From NCBI GenBank assembly GCA_023145315.1, contig JAGLEA010000107.1:1-5581 (forward strand): a stretch of 5,581 nt of DNA, in the 5' to 3' direction. The notes under the pieces were generated by a model that saw only the letters and a list, made by a program, of their open reading frames with translations, was not told the DNA's origin and did no database searches. This DNA comes from Psychrilyobacter sp. Its GTDB lineage: Bacteria > Fusobacteriota > Fusobacteriia > Fusobacteriales > Fusobacteriaceae. This document shows positions 1 to 5,501 of this stretch, in pieces. Numbering within the stretch: position 1 is the stretch's first letter; every line of letters begins with the position of its first letter. A program made the position numbers and the translations under genes.

Positions 1-497
1 TTTTTTCTACTAGTAAAACTCAGAGAGCAGAAATTTCATTTGATATGAAAATGATAAATGTAAGAACAGGAGAAGTAGTATTATCAGATCAAGGAGAGGG
101 AGTATCAGATGTAAAATATGGAACAACTCTTGGTGTAGGTAAAACTGGTGGATATGATGAAGGATTAGAGCAAGAAGCGTTTAGAGCAGCAGCAATAAAT
201 GTAATGGATAACATAATCAAAACTGTAGATAAATCACCGTGGATGGCAAATGTTGCAAAAGTTTCAGGAAATAAATTATATATTAATGCAGGAAAGAAGA
301 GTAATGTTACAATAGGAACTAAATTAGGAGTATATAAGCAAGGAGAAGCAATAGAATTTAATGGTAAATTCTTAGGTTTTGAAGAAACTAAGATAGGAGT
401 GGCAACGGTTACTGGATATTTAGGAGAAGATGCTTCAACATTAAAGTATGAAGGAGATGCTTTTTCGCTTCCTGGTGTAGTAAAGTTGATGAAGTAA
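1..497 (+). CDS. CsgG/HfaB-family outer-membrane secretion protein, C-terminal part (5' end outside window)
   Basis: This is the end of a longer gene. The frame is open from base 3, giving 14 in-frame residues (ending RAEISFD) before the first ATG at 45, and these continue the same fold, so that ATG is internal. About 164 residues are visible. Visible residues 1-78 look like the last part of a CsgG domain: the segment MINVRTGEVVLSDQGEG matches the family pattern of a strand, a TGE turn and a glycine-rich stretch, followed by YDEGLEQEAFRAAAINVM, the usual helix. CsgG proteins are lipoproteins that form outer-membrane export pores; the signal peptide would lie upstream. Residues 79-164 form an extra beta-rich tail (KLYINAGKKSNVTIGTKLGV) of the kind seen after CsgG-like domains and resembling the C-terminal domain of FlgT; curli CsgG lacks it. 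So this is probably not a true curli exporter, and its substrate is unknown. The gene ends one base before the DUF799 lipoprotein gene, suggesting translational coupling. Confidence 0.82.
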   Translation, partial: FSTSKTQRAEISFDMKMINVRTGEVVLSDQGEGVSDVKYGTTLGVGKTGGYDEGLEQEAFRAAAINVMDNIIKTVDKSPWMANVAKVSGNKLYINAGKKSNVTIGTKLGVYKQGEAIEFNGKFLGFEETKIGVATVTGYLGEDASTLKYEGDAFSLPGVVKLMK

Positions 498-498
498 T

Positions 499-1326
499 AT
501 GAAAAAAAATAGGATCTTATTAATATTTATTTTTTTGATCTTTGTAGGGTGTGCTCCTACTAAGGAGATGGTATTAAAGTCAACTCCTTATAGAGCTCCA
601 ACAAGGTTAGCTGTTCTCCCTATTAATAATAATACAAATGATGTTGCAGGTGGATTTGTATTTAGAGAAATATTGTATAACCATTTTGACGAAAATAATT
701 TAGGTTATAAAATTCAAAATGCTGAAAAAACAGATAGATTGCTCAATGAAGCTGGTATCACTGATGGTGGGCAATTGCAATTTATGAGGCCTATAGAAGT
801 TTGTGAAATATTAGGAGTAGACGGATTACTTTATACTAATTTAGATGAATTAAATCTTATGACATATCCTTATTATCACAATAGATCTATAAAGGCAACT
901 TTTCTAGTGTACAACTTTGAAAAATTAATCTGGGTTAATCCAATGAGAGTCGCGGTAAAATATTATGGAATTAGTTCTGCAATAAATACAATAAGTGGAG
1001 CAATAAGTGGTGATGATGATCAATTAAATAAAGGGTTAACACAAGCAGGAGTAGATGTTGCAATTCATCAAGGAATAAAATTTGCGACAATTGCAGGATT
1101 GAAACATGAATTAGCACCTGAAATGTCAATATTAGGAAGAGACTTATTGAGTATAATGCCTAGGGGTAACTATTCAAATAGAGATTATGTGAAAGAAAGT
1201 GACACCGAAATAAAATTACTAAAAGAAAAAATAAGTAAAAAGCAATCTATAGTAAGTGATGAAATGTATATAGAGAAAAAGGAAGAAAAGGATGTAATAG
1301 AAAATATTATTCCAATAATAAATTAA
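499..1326 (+). CDS. GNA1162-like (DUF799) putative lipoprotein
   Basis: A 275-residue predicted lipoprotein. The N-terminus has two lysines and an arginine, a hydrophobic segment at residues 6-16, and a lipobox FVGC with the lipidated cysteine at position 18. The mature part resembles the meningococcal GNA1162 family: RLAVLPINNNTNDV (36-49) corresponds to its first core strand, followed by LLNEAGITDGGQLQFMRP (81-98) and ILGVDGLLYTNLDEL (104-118). These similarities are from memory, not from a search. The family commonly occurs beside CsgG-like genes and is thought to assist or form part of an outer-membrane assembly; its exact role is unknown. Residues about 225-275 form a lysine- and glutamate-rich tail longer than in GNA1162 (about 215 residues). 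The start has no clear Shine-Dalgarno and sits one base after the upstream stop, so translation is probably coupled. The small DUF4810 lipoprotein often found between these two genes is absent here. Confidence 0.8.
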   Translation: MKKNRILLIFIFLIFVGCAPTKEMVLKSTPYRAPTRLAVLPINNNTNDVAGGFVFREILYNHFDENNLGYKIQNAEKTDRLLNEAGITDGGQLQFMRPIEVCEILGVDGLLYTNLDELNLMTYPYYHNRSIKATFLVYNFEKLIWVNPMRVAVKYYGISSAINTISGAISGDDDQLNKGLTQAGVDVAIHQGIKFATIAGLKHELAPEMSILGRDLLSIMPRGNYSNRDYVKESDTEIKLLKEKISKKQSIVSDEMYIEKKEEKDVIENIIPIIN

Positions 1327-1327
1327 T

Positions 1328-1333
1328 GAGGAG
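1328..1333 (+). promoter_or_regulatory. Ribosome binding site that sets the sepF start
   Basis: GAGGAG lies 7 bases before the ATG at 1341. An earlier in-frame ATG at 1326 overlaps the stop codon of the lipoprotein gene, but choosing it would place this strong site inside the coding sequence and leave the start without one. The later ATG is therefore preferred. Confidence 0.75.
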
Positions 1334-1340
1334 TAAAATT

Positions 1341-1655
1341 ATGAATGAGATTGTTTTAATAAAGCCAAAAACTTTTGAGGATTCAAAAAGAATAGTAAAT
1401 TCAGTAGTAGAAGAAAAAATATTACATATTGACCTAACTTCAACAGATAAAAAAATAAGTCAGAGAATTTTAGATTTTATAAGTGGTGCAATCTATATAA
1501 AAGGGGCAACTTTACTTAATCCTACAGAAAATGTTTTTTTATCGGTTCCAAAAGCTGTTAATTGCCTTTGGTCAGATGAAGAAAAAGAGTATTCAAAATC
1601 AAATACTGTTGATCTAAGATATGATGAAGAGGAAGAAATTAAACCAAATTTTTAG
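1341..1655 (+). CDS. sepF: SepF-family cell division protein (short, core domain only)
   Basis: A 104-residue cytoplasmic protein matching the core of SepF, which binds FtsZ and polymerises at the division site. Seen directly: IVLIKPKTFEDSKRIVNSVV (4-23), ILHIDL (27-32), RILDFISGAIYIKGA (42-56) and NVFLSVP (64-70), in the same order as in Bacillus subtilis SepF, where the central segment reads RIVDFLSGTVYAIGG. The glycine of the SG turn (G49 here), important for SepF polymerisation, is kept. The protein begins directly with the core: the N-terminal amphipathic membrane-targeting helix and linker of about 60 residues in Bacillus SepF are missing. A tail of about 30 residues after the core is strongly acidic (EEEE at 96-99). 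The start is taken at 1341 because of its ribosome binding site; a start at 1326 would add only MRSKI. The gene follows the lipoprotein gene by 14 bases and is probably in its operon. The alternative is a SepF-like paralogue with another role. Confidence 0.8.
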   Translation: MNEIVLIKPKTFEDSKRIVNSVVEEKILHIDLTSTDKKISQRILDFISGAIYIKGATLLNPTENVFLSVPKAVNCLWSDEEKEYSKSNTVDLRYDEEEEIKPNF

Positions 1656-1719
1656 TCTGATTTCTAAAAGTATAAAATCACTTTAAAAGTAGGGCCTAAA
1701 ATAGAGGAGTAAATTATTT

Positions 1720-2679
1720 ATGTATAAAAAAAATGAACCATATATATTAGTTTTTGGAGCATCAGTTGTTGATATATTTGGAATTTGTAATAATAATATT
1801 AAGTATAGAAGTATGGATTCTAATCCAGGAAAAGTCAGAATGGAATTTGGAGGAGTCTCAAGAAATATTGCTGAAAATATGGCTAGAATTGGGATTAATA
1901 CCAAGTTCATATCGATATTAGGTGATGATGAAAAAGGTCATGCAATGTTAGATCATTCAGAGTTAATAGGGTATGATATGTCGAATTCTTTGATATTAAA
2001 GGGTGAGAGAACTCCTAGTTATTTGGCAATACTAGATGCCAATGGTGAGATGATGTCGGCTGTAGCAGACATGGAAAGTATAGATGCAATGAATACGGAA
2101 TTTATCGATTCAAAAAGTGATCTTATAGAAAATTCAAAGTACACTTTTTTAGATGCTGATGATCCAGAAAATTTAGAATATATTTTAAAAAAATTTAAGG
2201 GGAAAACAAAATTTATTTTAGATCCTATTTCATGTGAAAAAGCTAATAATGTAAGTCACTTAATAAAACATTTCCACACTATAAAACCTAATAAATTAGA
2301 AGCAGAAATCTTATCTGGGATATCTATAAAAAATGATGAGGATCTGATAAGAGCAGGAAAATATTTTTTAGATCTAGGTGTAAAAAATGTATTTATTAGT
2401 TTAGATGCAGAAGGGGTATACTATACTAATGGAAAACTAAGTGGTAAAACAAAAGCTCCTAATGTTGTTGTAAAAAATGTAACTGGAGCAGGAGATTCTT
2501 TTGTAGCAGGATTAGCTCATGCTTATATGAATAAGATGAATGTAAGAGAGATAGTTAAATTTGCAATGAGTATGTCTATAATAACGATTTCATATGCTGG
2601 AACTATAAACCCAGAAATGAATCTTAAAAATGTTTTAGAAGTTATTGAAAGAGTTGATTGGGAAGAGATAACTTACTAA
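1720..2679 (+). CDS. psuK: Pseudouridine kinase, PfkB family
   Basis: A complete 319-residue ribokinase/PfkB-family kinase in the usual size range. It is expected to phosphorylate pseudouridine with ATP to pseudouridine 5'-phosphate, which PsuG then splits into uracil and ribose 5-phosphate. PfkB marks: FGASVVDIFG (12-21), GGVSRNIAENMARIG (44-58) for substrate binding, KPNKLEAE (189-196), and the C-terminal signature NVTGAGDSFVAG (253-264) with catalytic aspartate D259. The substrate call rests on close resemblance, from memory, to Escherichia coli PsuK: DSNPGKVRMEFGGVSRNIAEN (33-53) lines up with its SNPGKI and GGVGRNIAQN stretch, and HTIKPNKLEAEILSGI (186-201) with HTLKPNRLEAETLSGI. An AGAGGAG ribosome binding site (1703-1709) lies 10 bases before the ATG. 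No psuG or transporter gene is present, although these usually adjoin psuK. The gene starts 64 bases after sepF with no terminator between, so it may share that transcript. Another nucleoside or sugar is the main alternative substrate. Confidence 0.85.
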   Translation: MYKKNEPYILVFGASVVDIFGICNNNIKYRSMDSNPGKVRMEFGGVSRNIAENMARIGINTKFISILGDDEKGHAMLDHSELIGYDMSNSLILKGERTPSYLAILDANGEMMSAVADMESIDAMNTEFIDSKSDLIENSKYTFLDADDPENLEYILKKFKGKTKFILDPISCEKANNVSHLIKHFHTIKPNKLEAEILSGISIKNDEDLIRAGKYFLDLGVKNVFISLDAEGVYYTNGKLSGKTKAPNVVVKNVTGAGDSFVAGLAHAYMNKMNVREIVKFAMSMSIITISYAGTINPEMNLKNVLEVIERVDWEEITY

Positions 2680-2813
2680 GATTTATTAAAATAGTAAAAA
2701 AAGAAAAGAATTAAATAAAAATTTGCTTTCTCAAAAAAAATAAATAATAAAATGTAGTAAAATTGTTGCAAGTGTTCAAATTATGATTAAATTTATAGCG
2801 AAGGGGGGAATAA
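2680..2813 (+). promoter_or_regulatory. A-rich intergenic region, probable location of the ptb-buk promoter
   Basis: This is the longest gap between genes in the window. I see no hairpin followed by a T-run, so psuK has no obvious terminator here. Candidate -10 elements are TAAAAT at 2748-2753 (five of six matches to TATAAT), with a poor -35 TTGCTT at 2723-2728 and a long 19-base spacer, and TATGAT at 2782-2787 (five of six) without a good -35. A promoter is expected because the metabolic role changes here, but none of the candidates is convincing. Confidence 0.3.
2802..2808 (+). promoter_or_regulatory. G-run ribosome binding site of ptb
   Basis: AGGGGGG ends 5 bases before the ATG at 2814. 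With the preceding A it reads AAGGGGG, which differs from the ideal AAGGAGG by one A-to-G change that can still pair with the 16S tail through a G-U pair. It stands out in this very AT-rich intergenic DNA. Confidence 0.8.
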
Positions 2814-3719
2814 ATGAAAAATTTTAATGAAATTTTATTAAAAGCACAGGGAATGTCTGAAAAAAAGATAATATCTGTAGCAGTAGCTCAGGACAAAGAA
2901 GTTCTACTTGCTGTTGAAGAAGCTAGAAAAAAAGGTGTTGTAGACGGGATATTAGTAGGAGATAGTGTAAAGATAGAAGAGATAGCGAAAGAGTATAACA
3001 TTGATCTTTCTAATTATAAAATAATAGATGAAAAAGATAATGTAGAAGCTTCAAGAAAAGCAGTAATAGAGGTTTCTAGTGGTAGAGCTCATATGTTGAT
3101 GAAGGGGTTAGTGGATACAGGGGTAGTTCTAAAAGCTGCTTTAGATAGAGAAATAGGTCTAAGAGGTGGAGGAATACTCTCTCATGTGGCAGTCTTTGAA
3201 ATAGAAAATTATGATAGATTATTTTTTGTAACAGACGCAGCAATGAATATAGCACCAGATTTAGAAACTAAGAAAAAAATAATTGAAAATTCAGTAAAAG
3301 TAGCAAGAGCATTAGAGATAGAAACTCCTAAAGTAGCTTGTATATGTGCAAAGGAAAAAATGAATCCTAAGATGCCTGATACAGTAGATGCTCATGAGTT
3401 AGAGGAGATGAACAAAAGAGGAGAGATAGAAAACTGTATAGTAGGAGGACCGTTTGCACTAGATAATGCCGTATCTCTACAGGCAGCAAAGCATAAAGGG
3501 ATGGACCATCCTGTAGCAGGATTAGCAGATATATTATTAGCACCAGATATCGAAGGTGGGAATATCCTATATAAATCAATCTCATATTTTTCTAATTCGA
3601 AAGGAGCAGGACTTATAGTAGGAGCAACAGCACCAATTATTTTGACATCTAGAGCAGATAGTGAGGAAACAAAATTAAATTCTATAATATTAGGAGCAAT
3701 GACAGCAGGAAAATTATAA
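2814..3719 (+). CDS. ptb: Phosphate butyryltransferase
   Basis: A complete 301-residue cytoplasmic enzyme, the typical length of clostridial Ptb. It exchanges CoA for phosphate: butyryl-CoA plus phosphate gives butyryl phosphate plus CoA. It belongs to the phosphate acetyl/butyryltransferase family. Visible family segments are ILVGD (46-50), the KGLVDTG stretch (97-103), LSHVAVFEI (122-130), VTDAAMNIAPDLE (139-151), GGPFALDNAVS (211-221), LLAPDIEGGNILYK (241-254) and GATAPIILTSRAD (270-282), in the family order. Butyryl rather than acetyl specificity is supported by the length of about 300 residues and by butyrate kinase immediately downstream; an acetyl-specific Pta is usually about 320-330 residues or longer and pairs with AckA. 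The buk gene begins 26 bases after the stop, so the two form an operon. Related acyl-CoAs such as isobutyryl- or valeryl-CoA may also be used. Confidence 0.95.
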   Translation: MKNFNEILLKAQGMSEKKIISVAVAQDKEVLLAVEEARKKGVVDGILVGDSVKIEEIAKEYNIDLSNYKIIDEKDNVEASRKAVIEVSSGRAHMLMKGLVDTGVVLKAALDREIGLRGGGILSHVAVFEIENYDRLFFVTDAAMNIAPDLETKKKIIENSVKVARALEIETPKVACICAKEKMNPKMPDTVDAHELEEMNKRGEIENCIVGGPFALDNAVSLQAAKHKGMDHPVAGLADILLAPDIEGGNILYKSISYFSNSKGAGLIVGATAPIILTSRADSEETKLNSIILGAMTAGKL

Positions 3720-3734
3720 AAACTATAAAATAAC

Positions 3735-3740
3735 GGGGGA
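3735..3740 (+). promoter_or_regulatory. G-run ribosome binding site of buk
   Basis: GGGGGA ends 5 bases before the ATG at 3746. It has the same G-run style and spacing as the site in front of ptb, whereas sepF and psuK use GAGGAG. Confidence 0.8.
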
Positions 3741-3745
3741 TAAAA

Positions 3746-4813
3746 ATGAGTTATAAAATATTAGCAATAAATCCAGGATCAACATCTACAAAGATAGCAA
3801 TATATGAAGATGAAAAAGAAATATTTGAAAAAACACTTAGACATACAAATGAAGAATTAGCACCATTTGAAAATATATCTGATCAGTTAGAATTTAGAAG
3901 AGAAGTTATATTAGATGCGGTATCTGAATCTGGTGTAAAATTAGAAGAATTATCTGCAATAGTTGGTAGAGGTGGATTACTAAAACCAATAGCAGGGGGA
4001 ACATACGAAGTAAATAAAGAGATGTTAGCAGACCTAAAAGTCGGAGTGCTAGGAGAACATGCATCAAACCTTGGTGGTAGAATCGCAAATGAAATCGGTG
4101 AGAAAATTTCAAAGCCATCTTTTATTGTTGATCCTGTAGTGGTTGACGAGATGGATGAAGTAGCTAGAATTTCAGGTATTCCTGAATTAGAGAGAAAGAG
4201 TATATTTCATGCACTAAACCAAAAAGCAGTAGCAAGAAGAGCAGCAAAAGAAATGGATAAAGACTATAAAGATTTAAATTTAATAGTTGTACATCTAGGT
4301 GGAGGAGTATCTGTAGGAGCTCATAGTAATGGTAGAGTAATAGATGTAAATAACGCTTTAGATGGTGATGGTCCATTTTCACCTGAAAGATCAGGACAAC
4401 TGCCTATTGGCGACCTATTAAAGATGGCTACAAGTGGTGAATATGAGTTAGATTTCATAAAGAAAAGAATCAAAGGAAACGGTGGAGTAGTAGCTTACTT
4501 AGGTACAAACGATATGCAAGAAGTAGTTAGCAATGCAGAATCAGGAGATAAAAAGGCTGCATTAATAGTAGATGCATTATCTTACCAAGTTGCAAAAGAA
4601 GTAGGATCTATGGCTGCAGTATTAAGTGGAAAAGTAGATGCAATAATTTTAACAGGTGGGATAGCATACTCTAAAAAAATAGTAGGAGATATTTCAAGTA
4701 GAATATCATTTATAGGAGAAATAAAAGTATATCCTGGTGAAGATGAGATGTTAGCACTTGCAGAAGGTGGACTTAGAGTCTTAAAAGGCGAGGAAAACGC
4801 AAAAAAATACTAA
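3746..4813 (+). CDS. buk: Butyrate kinase
   Basis: A complete 355-residue acyl kinase of the ASKHA superfamily, the normal size for Buk (acetate kinase is about 400). It makes butyrate and ATP from butyryl phosphate and ADP, the last, energy-yielding step of butyrate fermentation in the cytoplasm. Visible motifs are NPGSTSTK (9-16), the N-terminal phosphate-binding segment; GRGGLLKPIAGGTYEVN (74-90); FHALNQKAVARR (154-165); VVHLGGGVSVGAH (181-193), the phosphate-2 loop; LDGDGPFSPERSGQLP (205-220), where DGDGPFSPERSG is characteristic of Buk; ILTGGIAYSK (301-310), the adenosine-binding loop; and the C-terminal PGEDEMLALAEGGLRVL (330-346). The gene is 26 bases downstream of ptb in the classical ptb-buk order. 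A branched-chain fatty acid kinase from the same family is the main alternative, but the setting favours butyrate. Confidence 0.96.
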   Translation: MSYKILAINPGSTSTKIAIYEDEKEIFEKTLRHTNEELAPFENISDQLEFRREVILDAVSESGVKLEELSAIVGRGGLLKPIAGGTYEVNKEMLADLKVGVLGEHASNLGGRIANEIGEKISKPSFIVDPVVVDEMDEVARISGIPELERKSIFHALNQKAVARRAAKEMDKDYKDLNLIVVHLGGGVSVGAHSNGRVIDVNNALDGDGPFSPERSGQLPIGDLLKMATSGEYELDFIKKRIKGNGGVVAYLGTNDMQEVVSNAESGDKKAALIVDALSYQVAKEVGSMAAVLSGKVDAIILTGGIAYSKKIVGDISSRISFIGEIKVYPGEDEMLALAEGGLRVLKGEENAKKY

Positions 4814-4842
4814 AAAAATAAAAATAAAAGGAAATTCCAAAA

Positions 4843-4860
4843 AATAGGGTATACTCTATT
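4843..4860. repeat. 18-bp near-perfect inverted repeat upstream of hpf
   Basis: AATAGGGTATACTCTATT reads the same on both strands apart from one G/T pair (4848 with 4855), centred between 4851 and 4852. It lies 53 bases before the hpf ATG. It could be a protein-binding operator. As RNA it could form a weak 7-bp hairpin including one G-U pair. On the minus strand the hairpin would be followed by a run of six T, but no minus-strand gene needs a terminator here. Confidence 0.5.
4850..4855 (+). promoter_or_regulatory. Possible -10 element of an hpf promoter
   Basis: TATACT matches TATAAT at five of six positions and sits inside the inverted repeat, downstream of an A-rich tract. No acceptable -35 box is found 16-18 bases upstream (AAAGGA at the 17-base spacing). 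The call is tentative; hpf may instead be read from the ptb-buk transcript, since no terminator is seen after buk. Confidence 0.25.
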
Positions 4861-4898
4861 AGAAGGGATTAAAAAACCTAACTAAAAAAATTCTAAAT

Positions 4899-4907
4899 AA
4901 GGAAGTG
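4899..4907 (+). promoter_or_regulatory. Ribosome binding site that sets the hpf start
   Basis: AAGGAAGTG differs at one base from AAGGAGGTG and lies 6 bases before the ATG at 4914. A GTG at 4905 is in frame with hpf but is part of this site, so it is unlikely to be the start codon. Confidence 0.7.
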
Positions 4908-4913
4908 AAGTCT

Positions 4914-5459
4914 ATGAGAATGATAATTAGCGGAAGACATTTGGAGGTTACACCAGCAATTAGAGAACATGCTGAGAAAAAAATAGGTAAAATCAAAAAG
5001 TATTTTGATCAAATAGCAGAGGTGTATATCACACTATCAGCCGAGCATAAGAAATCAGGAGAAGTTCATATTGCAGATGTATTAGTATATGTGAATGGAG
5101 CTAAAATAAAAGCTACAGAATCGGATAAAGATTTATATGCTGCGATTGATGAAGTAGTAGATGTATTAGAAAAGCAATTAACAAAGCATAAAGAAAAGTT
5201 AAGAGATAATAAACATGCTAAATCTATTAAGAAATTTGAATTTAATGCAGAAGCAAAAAGTATTACTTTAGAGAAAACAAGAAAAATAGTTTCTACAAAA
5301 GTTATGGCAAAACCAATGGAAGTTGAAGAAGCTATCTTACAAATGGAAACTATGGGAAAAAAATTCTACATCTTTATGAATGCAGAAACTGAAGAGTTAA
5401 ATGTTGTTTATAAGAGAAGAGATGGCGATTATAGTCATGTAGAAGCAGGTTGGGAATAA
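4914..5459 (+). CDS. hpf: Ribosome hibernation promoting factor, long form
   Basis: A complete 181-residue protein of the long HPF class, which binds the 30S subunit and joins two 70S ribosomes into inactive 100S dimers in slow growth or starvation. Residues 1-97 form the S30AE/YfiA domain: MIISGRHLEVTPAIREHAEKK (3-23), KYFDQIAEVYITLS (29-42), the strand with KIKATESDKDLYAAIDEVVDVLEKQL (64-89), and a lysine-rich segment near the end fitting rRNA contact. A linker at about 98-122 leads to the C-terminal dimerisation domain (123-178): RKIVSTKVMAKPM, EEAILQME, GKKFYIFMNAETEELNVVYKRRDGDY. The presence of this second domain separates it from the short Hpf and YfiA of enterobacteria. The ATG at 4914 is preferred to the GTG at 4905, which lies in the ribosome binding site; an ATG at 4920 is also possible. 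The gene starts 100 bases after buk and ends just before a strong terminator. Confidence 0.93.
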   Translation: MRMIISGRHLEVTPAIREHAEKKIGKIKKYFDQIAEVYITLSAEHKKSGEVHIADVLVYVNGAKIKATESDKDLYAAIDEVVDVLEKQLTKHKEKLRDNKHAKSIKKFEFNAEAKSITLEKTRKIVSTKVMAKPMEVEEAILQMETMGKKFYIFMNAETEELNVVYKRRDGDYSHVEAGWE

Positions 5460-5467
5460 AACTTAAT

Positions 5468-5501
5468 GGAGTTAATCTTTCGAGATTAGCTCCTTTTTTT
5501 T
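5468..5501 (+). terminator. Intrinsic terminator after hpf
   Basis: An 11-bp stem (5468-5478 with 5483-5493) with one G-U wobble at 5472/5489 closes a UUCG tetraloop (5479-5482) and is followed by eight T (5494-5501). It begins 9 bases after the hpf stop codon. It is the only convincing terminator in the window, so it may end transcripts starting at hpf, at ptb or further upstream. Confidence 0.93.

Noticed and set aside
1326..1340. Start of sepF at 1326, overlapping the lipoprotein stop by one base
   Set aside because: A one-base TAATG overlap is attractive for coupling, but the GAGGAG site at 1328-1333 is well placed for the ATG at 1341, and the SepF core begins right after that ATG.
1658..1690. 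Hairpins between sepF and psuK (TGATTT with AAATCA, and ACTTTAAAAGT)
   Set aside because: The stems are short and AT-only or nearly so, and no T-run follows. They are not a credible terminator.
1690..1698. TAGGGCCTA palindrome before psuK
   Set aside because: It has four pairs around a single base, cannot form a hairpin loop, and is too short to call an operator.
1683..1910. Minus-strand open frame of 75 codons over the start of psuK
   Set aside because: It is the shadow of a clear PfkB gene, has low-complexity hydrophobic sequence and matches no family I know. The same holds for the minus-strand frames at 3367-3585, 3906-4118 and 4164-4382.
2763..2779. Rex-like redox operator upstream of ptb, TTGTTGCAAGTGTTCAA
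   Set aside because: The outer TTG and CAA fit, but the inner positions do not pair or match the TTGTTAA-type half-sites, so only three base pairs of symmetry remain.
4830..4838. GGAAATTCC palindrome after buk
   Set aside because: It is too short for a stable hairpin and is followed by A rather than T residues, so it is not a terminator for buk.
4847..4852. GGGTAT resembling a SigB-type -10 element before hpf
   Set aside because: No GTTT-type -35 lies 12-15 bases upstream, and SigB is not expected in this kind of organism.
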